Shown here: positions 58,730 through 64,000 of the stretch, in pieces
Position numbering within the stretch: the first letter of the stretch is position 1
How the letters are laid out: each line of letters starts with the position of its first letter
Origin: Actinomadura rubteroloni
GTDB taxonomy: Bacteria > Actinomycetota > Actinomycetes > Streptosporangiales > Streptosporangiaceae
DNA: 64,000 bases
Assembly: GCF_002911665.1 (NCBI RefSeq)
Contig: NZ_MTBP01000001.1
Coordinates: 1,488,001 to 1,552,000, forward strand
Direction of reading: 5' to 3'
Position numbers and translations under genes: made by a program
The notes under the pieces: generated by a model
Databases searched by the model: none
Seen by the model: the letters and a program-made list of their open reading frames with translations, nothing else
Told to the model about the DNA's origin: nothing

Positions 58730-60232
58730 GACGACCGTCCCGCATCCGCGCCCGCCGAGGCGCCTACCGCTTTTGGCCCCGCCGTCGCCCATCAGGCTTG
58801 GCGGCTGTCCGGCCGGATCGTCGCGGGCGTCGGCCAGTTGCTGCTGTGGATCCTGACCGGGGTGGGGACGTTGCTGCGTCCTGTTCGCCGCCGGCTCGCG
58901 GATCGGCTCACGGGGGGCCGCCCGCCCGTGCCCGGCGACTCGGGGACGCGGCGGGCCGTGTTCCCGCGCTGGGTCCACCTTTGGGAGGAGGTGACACGGG
59001 CCTGGTACTTCGCTCCGCTCACTGGTCTGGCGCTGACGGTCGCCGCTCTCGCCGAGCTGGTGCCGCGCGCTGAGGCGCCGGTGAGCGTGGCGGGTGCGTT
59101 CGCCGTCGCCGCCACGTTGCCGCTGGTGTGGCGGCGGGAGTACCTGAGGCCCGTCGCGGCGGTGGCGTTGGGCGCTTCGGCGGCGTCGCTGCTGACCGGG
59201 CAGCCGGTGCTGGTGACGACGGCGTTCGCCGCGCTTTACACGTTGTATGCGCTCGGCCGCGAGCTGCCGCGTCAGTCGACCGGTGTCCTGGCCGCGGGCG
59301 CGATCGTTACGGTCGCGGTGGTGTATCTCGCGACGGCGACGTTGGACGACGTCCCGTGGCCCGCGACGGTCCTCGCGGTACTCGCCGCGATCGGGCTCGG
59401 TGACGCCCGCACGGCCGTGGAGAGCGCCGGACGCACCGAGGCCGCCGCCGCGGAGCGCACCAACGAGACCCTCACCCGGCTCAGCGCGGCGCAGCGCGAG
59501 CAGGCCGTCATGCGCGAACGCGCCCGGATCGCGCGGGAACTGCACGATGTTGTCGCCCACTCGGTCTCGATGATCGCTGTGCAGGCGGAGACGGCGCCGT
59601 ACACGATGGACGACCTGTCCCCGGAGGCCCGCGCGGGCTACACCGAGATCGCCAAGACGGCGCGGGAGGCGCTGGTCGAGATGCGGCGGCTGCTCGGCGT
59701 GCTGCGCGCGGACGCCCGTCCCGAGCAGCCCGACTCCGCCCCGCAGCCACGGCTGGACCGGTTGCCGGAGCTGATCGACCAGCATCGCGGCGCGGGCGGA
59801 CGGGTCGACCTGCGCGTCCAGGGCGATCCCCGGACGCTGTCCACGACGGTCGAGCTGTCGGCGTACCGGATCGTCCAGGAGGCGCTGACGAACGCGCGGC
59901 GGCACGCGCCCGGCGCCGAGGTGAAGGTGGACCTCGTGTACCTGCCGGACCGGCTGGCCGTCCGGGTCCGGGACGACGGGGCCGCCCGGACGGCGGTCCT
60001 GCCGCAGAGCGACCCGGCCGCCACGATGCTGGACGGTCCGGCCCGCACTCGCGTCCTCCCGGACCAGGGCGGCCACGGTCTGTTGGGCATGCGGGAACGT
60101 GCGACCATGCTGGGCGGACGGTTCTCCGCCGGACCCGCCGTGCAGGGGGGCTTCCAGGTGGAGGCCGAACTTCCGCTGCACAGGGAGGAGAACCCCAGCC
60201 GTGAGCCCGAGGCACCGCCCGGCCGTCGCTGA
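58721..60232 (+). CDS. NarL/DesK-type sensor histidine kinase
   Basis: A 503-residue protein if started at GTG 58721; GTG 58682 is in frame and cannot be excluded, because neither has a well-spaced Shine-Dalgarno. A variable N-terminus (1-90) is followed by about five membrane helices (95-230), with no extracytoplasmic sensor domain. HisKA_3 motif RIARELHDVVAHSVSMIAVQAE with phospho-acceptor H275; HATPase blocks YRIVQEALTNARRHAPG and GHGLLGMRERATMLGG. It phosphorylates the LuxR-type regulator encoded 21 bases downstream. The start region lies inside a perfect dyad. Confidence 0.9.
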   Translation: MTADDRPASAPAEAPTAFGPAVAHQAWRLSGRIVAGVGQLLLWILTGVGTLLRPVRRRLADRLTGGRPPVPGDSGTRRAVFPRWVHLWEEVTRAWYFAPLTGLALTVAALAELVPRAEAPVSVAGAFAVAATLPLVWRREYLRPVAAVALGASAASLLTGQPVLVTTAFAALYTLYALGRELPRQSTGVLAAGAIVTVAVVYLATATLDDVPWPATVLAVLAAIGLGDARTAVESAGRTEAAAAERTNETLTRLSAAQREQAVMRERARIARELHDVVAHSVSMIAVQAETAPYTMDDLSPEARAGYTEIAKTAREALVEMRRLLGVLRADARPEQPDSAPQPRLDRLPELIDQHRGAGGRVDLRVQGDPRTLSTTVELSAYRIVQEALTNARRHAPGAEVKVDLVYLPDRLAVRVRDDGAARTAVLPQSDPAATMLDGPARTRVLPDQGGHGLLGMRERATMLGGRFSAGPAVQGGFQVEAELPLHREENPSREPEAPPGRR

Positions 60233-60253
60233 ACCCCCGGTGGGGACGCGCCG

Positions 60254-60934
60254 GTGATCAAAGTCCTGATCATCGACGACCAGACCATCGTCCGCGCGGG
60301 CTTCGCGGCGCTGCTCGGCGCCCAGGACGACATCACGGTCGCGGGCGAGGGCGCCGACGGGCACGACGCGGTGCGGCTCGCCGAGCTCCACCGGCCCGAC
60401 GTGATCGTCATGGATATCCGGATGCCGGGAATGGACGGCATCGAGGCGACCCGCCGGATCCTGGCGCAGCCGTGGGCGGAGGGCGTGCGGATCCTCGTCC
60501 TGACGACGTTCGACGTGGACGAGTACGTCTACGAGGCCCTGGCCGTCGGCGCGAGCGGCTTCCTGCTCAAGGACGCCACGGCGGACGAGCTGGTCGCGGC
60601 CGTCCGCGTCGTCGCGCGTGGCGACGCGCTGCTGGCGCCGCAGGTGACGGGACGGCTCATCCGCGAGTTCACCAAACAGCGCCGGACCCGTCCGCAGGCG
60701 CCGCCCGGACTGGAGACGCTGACCGCCCGGGAGACCGAGGTGCTCGTCCTCATCGCAGGAGGCCTGTCGAACGCCGAGATCGCGCGGCGGCTGGTGGTGA
60801 GCGAGCACACGGTGAAGACGCACGTGGCGCGCGTGTTCACCAAGCTGGGTCTCCGCGACCGCGCCCAGGCGGTCATGCTGGCCTACGAGTCGGGCGTGGT
60901 CGTTCCTGGAAGCAGCGCCCCCGACCCGTCCTGA
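60254..60934 (+). CDS. LuxR/NarL-type response regulator
   Basis: A 226-residue regulator from a GTG at 60254. Receiver: KVLIIDDQTIVRAGF, phospho-acceptor D54 in VIVMDIRMPGMDG, and FLLKDATADELV with the conserved Lys near residue 107. C-terminal LuxR helix-turn-helix: LTARETEVLVLIAGGLSNAEIARRLVVSEHTVKTHVARVFTKLG. It lies 21 bases after the kinase stop and is its cognate partner. A duplicated dyad-like site around the kinase start could be its own binding site, by proximity only. Confidence 0.94.
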   Translation: MIKVLIIDDQTIVRAGFAALLGAQDDITVAGEGADGHDAVRLAELHRPDVIVMDIRMPGMDGIEATRRILAQPWAEGVRILVLTTFDVDEYVYEALAVGASGFLLKDATADELVAAVRVVARGDALLAPQVTGRLIREFTKQRRTRPQAPPGLETLTARETEVLVLIAGGLSNAEIARRLVVSEHTVKTHVARVFTKLGLRDRAQAVMLAYESGVVVPGSSAPDPS

Positions 60935-61341
60935 CCCCTCGGGCCGCCCACTGTCCTCCGGCTGCTCAGCGGCAGCCCGACCACCCGCGCCACCGAGGGC
61001 GGCGCGCCCGACCCGACTTGACCCGTCAGCCGCACACCGCGCGGCCGTCGGTGGTGTTGTGTGATGCACGCCGCGCGGCCGTCGCACGCGCCAGCGCGGC
61101 CCTGCGGCCCGGACGAGCCGCACGCCGCGGTCTCGCAGCGCACAACGTGCGCCGCGGCGGCTGGGTGGCCGGTAGCGCGGCGGCGCATGACGTGGTGCGC
61201 GGGCCGGACGGTCGAGGGTGCGTGCTCAACCCGGCCTGAACCGCTGCGCCGTGGCGGGCGGCGCCGCGCAGGCCTGGGCGCTCGGCGGTCCGGCGGTGGG
61301 TAGCTCGGCTGCCCGTAGCCGGGCGGCGGGGTCCGATTCGG
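60935..61341. other. 407-base intergenic region
   Basis: This region between the response-regulator stop and the stop of the convergent MerR gene has no supported gene. A weak hairpin GGCTGC (60960-60965) / GCAGCC (60972-60977) may be a terminator. CCGCGCGGCCGTCG occurs twice (61037-61050 and 61071-61084), 34 bases apart. The rest is GC-rich with many CG/GC alternations and no other structure I can see. Confidence 0.55.
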
Positions 61342-61680
61342 TCAGCGGCGCCGCAGCAGCCGCAGGGCCTTCTCCTTCTCGAAGTCGAGGTAGCGGGCGG
61401 GCGGCGCGGACAGCCGGCCGACGCGTTCGCCGAGTTCGCGCAGCCGCGCCTGCACTTCGGGTTCGGCGAGCACGCGCAGGCCGAAGGCCAGCTCGGCGGG
61501 TCCGATGTCGTAGCGCCGTTCCAGGGAGAGGGCTAGGGCGACGGCGCGCAGCTCGTCGTCCCCGAACCGGCGATGGCCCGGACCGGCGTCGCGGGTGGCG
61601 GGGAGCAGGCCGAGCGACTCGCGGTACCGGAGCATCCGGGGGGACGTGCCGAGCCGTCGCGCGGCCTCTGTGATACGCAT
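61342..61680 (-). CDS. MerR-family transcriptional regulator
   Basis: A 112-residue protein. The N-terminal winged helix-turn-helix reads MRITEAARRLGTSPRMLRYRESLGLLPATRDAGPGHRRFGDDELRAV, matching MerR with its conserved RYRE and HRRF turns. The remaining 45 residues (LSLERRYDIGPAELAFGLRVL and a Leu/Glu helix) form a short dimerisation coil with no cysteine-rich or drug-binding domain. It is divergent from ahcY with a 124-base shared region containing nested dyads, so ahcY or itself is the probable target. Confidence 0.9.
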   Translation of the reverse strand: MRITEAARRLGTSPRMLRYRESLGLLPATRDAGPGHRRFGDDELRAVALALSLERRYDIGPAELAFGLRVLAEPEVQARLRELGERVGRLSAPPARYLDFEKEKALRLLRRR

Positions 61681-61687
61681 GGCCCAA

Positions 61688-61709
61688 TTCTGACAAATCA
61701 GTGGCAGAA
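61688..61709. promoter_or_regulatory. Candidate MerR operator between merR-type gene and ahcY
   Basis: Nested inverted repeats: CTGA-CAAA-TCAG (61690-61701), and TTCTG (61688-61692) with CAGAA (61705-61709). They lie 8 bases upstream of the MerR-type start and about 95 bases before ahcY, in the most AT-rich part of the divergent region, the usual place for a MerR site overlapping promoters. Confidence 0.4.
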
Positions 61710-61804
61710 ATGCGCCCTCGACCGTGCCCCGGAGCGAACCTCGTGCTTAGACTCCCTCCGGGACCCGGCCCCAAGCACCCATCACGTGGACACTGAGGAG
61801 CAGC

Positions 61805-63235
61805 ATGGACTTCAAGGTCGCCGACCTTTCGCTCGCGGACTTCGGGCGCCGGGAGATCCGGCTCGCCGAGCACGAGATGCCCGGCCTGATGTCGGTCCGG
61901 GAGGAGTACGCCGCCGCCAAGCCGCTGCGCGGCGCCCGGATCATGGGCTCGCTGCACATGACGATCCAGACCGCCGTCCTCATCGAGACGCTGGTCGACC
62001 TCGGCGCGGACGTCCGCTGGGTGAGCTGCAACATCTTCTCCACGCAGGACCACGCCGCCGCTGCGGTCGTCGTCGGCCGGGACGGCACCGTCGACGAGCC
62101 GAAGGGCATCCCGGTGTTCGCCTGGAAGGGCGAGACGCTGGAGGAGTACTGGTGGTGCACCGACCAGGCGCTGCGCTGGCCGGACGGCGGGACCCCCAAC
62201 ATGATCCTGGACGACGGCGGTGACGCGACGCTGCTCGTCCACAAGGGCGCTGAGTACGAGAAGCTCGGCTCCGTACCGACCGCGACCGCCGACGACCCCG
62301 AGGAGTGGGGCGTCATCCTGGAGACGCTGCGCCGGACGATCGCCGAGCAGCCCGGCCGCTGGACCGAGACGGCGAAGAACGTCAAGGGCGTCACCGAGGA
62401 GACGACGACCGGCGTCCACCGCCTGTACGAGATGCACAAGGCGGGCACGCTGGCGTTCCCGGCGATCAACGTCAACGACTCGGTGACGAAGTCGAAGTTC
62501 GACAACAAGTACGGCTGCCGCCACTCGGTGATCGACGGCCTGAACCGCGCCACGGACGTCCTGATCGGCGGCAAGGTCGCGGTCGTGTGCGGCTACGGCG
62601 ACGTCGGCAAGGGCTGCGCGGAGGCGCTGAAGGGCCAGGGCGCCCGCGTCATCGTCACCGAGATCGACCCGATCTGCGCGCTGCAGGCCGCGATGGACGG
62701 CTTCCAGGTCACCGTGCTGGAGGACGTGGTCGACAAGGCGGACATCTTCGTCACGACGACCGGCAACTTCAACATCATCCGCGCCGACCACATGGAGCGG
62801 ATGAAGCACCAGGCGATCGTGTCCAACATCGGGCACTTCGACAACGAGATCGACATGACCGGGCTCGCCAAGATCCCGGGCGTCGTCAAGACCGAGATCA
62901 AGCCGCAGGTCCACGAGTGGCGCTTCGCCGACGGCCACACGATCCTCGTGCTGGCCGAGGGCCGGCTGATGAACCTCGGCTGCGCGACCGGCCACCCGTC
63001 GTTCGTGATGTCGAACTCGTTCACCAACCAGGTCATCGCGCAGATCGAGCTGTTCACCAAGACCGAGGAGTACCCGGTCGGCGTGTACGTCCTGCCCAAG
63101 CACCTGGACGAGAAGGTCGCCCGCCTGCACCTGGACGCGCTGGGCGTCAAGCTGACGGAGCTGACCAAGGAGCAGGCCGCCTACATCGGCGTCCACCAGG
63201 AGGGTCCGTACAAGCCGGACCACTACCGCTACTGA
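61805..63235 (+). CDS. ahcY: Adenosylhomocysteinase (S-adenosyl-L-homocysteine hydrolase), long bacterial/eukaryotic type
   Basis: A 476-residue enzyme. Signatures: [48 protein letters not shown], the substrate-site [19 protein letters not shown] loop [18 protein letters not shown] and the C-terminal [22 protein letters not shown] ending PDHYRY. It reversibly splits SAH into adenosine and homocysteine, removing the inhibitor of methyltransferases. An insert at about residues 140-190 marks the long subtype. The start follows GAGGAG. It is divergent from a MerR gene and followed by a strong terminator and a second enzyme of the family. Confidence 0.97.
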   Translation: MDFKVADLSLADFGRREIRLAEHEMPGLMSVREEYAAAKPLRGARIMGSLHMTIQTAVLIETLVDLGADVRWVSCNIFSTQDHAAAAVVVGRDGTVDEPKGIPVFAWKGETLEEYWWCTDQALRWPDGGTPNMILDDGGDATLLVHKGAEYEKLGSVPTATADDPEEWGVILETLRRTIAEQPGRWTETAKNVKGVTEETTTGVHRLYEMHKAGTLAFPAINVNDSVTKSKFDNKYGCRHSVIDGLNRATDVLIGGKVAVVCGYGDVGKGCAEALKGQGARVIVTEIDPICALQAAMDGFQVTVLEDVVDKADIFVTTTGNFNIIRADHMERMKHQAIVSNIGHFDNEIDMTGLAKIPGVVKTEIKPQVHEWRFADGHTILVLAEGRLMNLGCATGHPSFVMSNSFTNQVIAQIELFTKTEEYPVGVYVLPKHLDEKVARLHLDALGVKLTELTKEQAAYIGVHQEGPYKPDHYRY

Positions 63236-63247
63236 TCCGAGCGCCGC

Positions 63248-63278
63248 GACGCCGCCGTGCCGAAGGTACGGCGGCGTC
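63248..63278 (+). terminator. Strong hairpin terminator after ahcY
   Basis: GACGCCGCCGTGCC (63248-63261) pairs with GGTACGGCGGCGTC (63265-63278): a 14-bp stem with one G-T pair and a GAA loop. It is 12 bases after the ahcY stop and 33 bases ahead of the next GTG. So the two adenosylhomocysteinase-like genes are likely to be transcribed with different strengths. Confidence 0.8.
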
Positions 63279-63311
63279 GCCGTCCCCGTCGAAGGCACAG
63301 GGAGGTCGAGG

Positions 63312-64000
63312 GTGAGCGACGTCGCCGACATGGCGCTGGCCGGCTCGGGGGTGGGCCGCATCGAGTGGGCCGACCGGTCGATGCCGGTGCTGCGGCTGAT
63401 CCGCGAGCGGTTCGCGGCGGACCGTCCGCTGGACGGGTGGCGCATCGCGGCGTGCATGCACGTCACGACGGAGACCGCGAACCTCATCCGGACGCTCCAG
63501 GCGGGCGGCGCGCACGTTTCGCTGGCGGCGTCGAACCCGCTGTCCACGCAGGACGACACGGCCGCCGCGCTCGCCGTCGAGTACGGCGCTTCGGTGTTCG
63601 CCCGGTCGGGTGTGGACCGCGACGGTTATTACCGGCACATCCACCAAGCATTGGAGATCGGCCCCGACCTGGTGCTGGACGACGGCTGCGACCTCGTCAA
63701 CCTCCTGCACTTGGAGCGGACGGATCTGCTCGGCGCGGTGAAGGGCGGCTGCGAGGAGACGACGACGGGCGTCATCCGGCTGCACCAGATGGCGCGCGAG
63801 GGCGCGCTGAAGTTCCCGATGGTGGCGGTCAACGACACCGACACCAAGCACATGTTCGACAACAGGTACGGGACGGGCCAGTCCACGCTGGACGGCATCA
63901 TCCGCGCCACGAACACCTTGCTGGCGGGCAAGACGATCGTCATCGCGGGGTTCGGCTACTGCGGACGCGGTCTCGCCGAGCGGGCCAGGGGCCTCGGCGC
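63312..64000 (+). CDS. Second adenosylhomocysteinase-like enzyme, short archaeal-like type (3' end outside window)
   Basis: An open frame of 229 codons from a GTG at 63312 (GGAGGTCGAG upstream) to the window end, with no stop. Recognisable blocks: [22 protein letters not shown] ([17 protein letters not shown]), [58 protein letters not shown] and the NAD loop [17 protein letters not shown]. It lacks the insert of ahcY and has QDDTAAAL where ahcY has QDHAAAA, which I associate with archaeal and Thermotoga enzymes. Some archaeal members act on S-inosylhomocysteine. The substrate-site Lys and Asp (TKHMFDN) are kept. Divergence from its neighbour shows it is not a recent duplicate. Confidence 0.88.
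   Translation, partial: MSDVADMALAGSGVGRIEWADRSMPVLRLIRERFAADRPLDGWRIAACMHVTTETANLIRTLQAGGAHVSLAASNPLSTQDDTAAALAVEYGASVFARSGVDRDGYYRHIHQALEIGPDLVLDDGCDLVNLLHLERTDLLGAVKGGCEETTTGVIRLHQMAREGALKFPMVAVNDTDTKHMFDNRYGTGQSTLDGIIRATNTLLAGKTIVIAGFGYCGRGLAERARGLG

Noticed and set aside
57981..58731. Plus-strand frames of 182 and 227 codons in the gap before the kinase
   Set aside because: No Shine-Dalgarno, no domain, Arg/Gly/Pro-rich, and the region is dominated by inverted repeats.
61681..61804. SAH riboswitch ahead of ahcY
   Set aside because: I looked for the conserved SAH-aptamer core and pseudoknot arms and could not find them; the GAGGAGCAGC before the ATG is an ordinary ribosome-binding site.
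1..64000. CRISPR array, tRNA or rRNA genes, insertion sequences, prophage
   Set aside because: No regularly spaced identical repeats with unique spacers, no cloverleaf with a recognisable TFC arm, no transposase, integrase or phage structural protein.

Overview
The window is very GC-rich, with many GTG and a few TTG starts, ATGA-type overlaps, a WhiB regulator, the F420 genes fbiA/fbiB/fbiC, LytR-CpsA-Psr and DUF5753-type helix-turn-helix proteins. It is chromosome of a filamentous actinomycete; a Thermomonosporaceae (Actinomadura-like) or nearby Streptosporangiales host is my guess from gene content, not something the sequence proves. No rRNA, tRNA, CRISPR array, prophage or insertion sequence is visible. 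Core gene order agrees, in mirror image, with the Mycobacterium tuberculosis Rv3248c-Rv3268 region as I remember it (sahH, SIS isomerase, manB, DUF3499, zincin-like, whiB2, fbiA, fbiB, NDP-sugar synthase, LCP, TIGR03089), so this is an old syntenic block into which lineage-specific surface-polymer genes are set.

Layout. 1-3823: a surface-glycolipid or teichoic-acid-like operon (end of a membrane protein, nucleotidyltransferase, glycerol-1-phosphate-dehydrogenase-like enzyme, CDP-alcohol phosphatidyltransferase, GT2). 3816-7380 (minus): HelD RNA-polymerase-recycling ATPase, an SRPBCC protein and a stand-alone (p)ppGpp-hydrolase-like HD protein. 7483-9345: anchored beta-propeller protein, followed by 58/59-bp tandem repeats. 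9778-31979: a wall-polysaccharide island with UDP-GlcNAc 2-epimerase and UDP-sugar dehydrogenase, several soluble glycosyltransferases (one a fusion of two GT-B units), three polytopic GT-C-like proteins, a second CDP-alcohol phosphatidyltransferase, an acyltransferase, an LCP ligase, a flippase-like protein and an NDP-sugar synthase.

31976-37368: a lipoprotein plus MacA/MacB-type efflux operon bracketed by a histidine kinase on one side and an OmpR-type response regulator on the other. 37433-39550: a DNA glycosylase, a small membrane protein and a LysR regulator. 39631-46383: fbiC and fbiBA (coenzyme F420 biosynthesis) separated by two related helix-turn-helix genes. 46623-57851: a Q/Y/G-rich-tailed membrane protein, whiB, a giant GT2-membrane protein, a DUF5719-like protein, a degenerate zincin, DUF3499, and a tightly coupled mannose-metabolism operon (phosphomannomutase, Trm112-like, SIS isomerase, CDF transporter). 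57852-60934: a structured non-coding stretch followed by a NarL/DesK-type two-component pair. 61342-64000: a MerR regulator, adenosylhomocysteinase and, after a strong terminator, a second and clearly different adenosylhomocysteinase-like gene that runs off the window.

How it fits together: most of the window makes activated sugars (mannose, ManNAc/ManNAcA, glycerol-phosphate-like units), assembles them at the membrane and attaches them to the wall. Regulators and housekeeping metabolism (F420, methyl cycle) are interleaved. The least conventional points are the G1P-dehydrogenase operon with an altered CDP-alcohol transferase motif, the split two-component system with direct repeats in the divergent promoter, the hairpin-rich non-coding region before a kinase whose start codon lies inside a perfect dyad, and the pair of unlike adenosylhomocysteinases.
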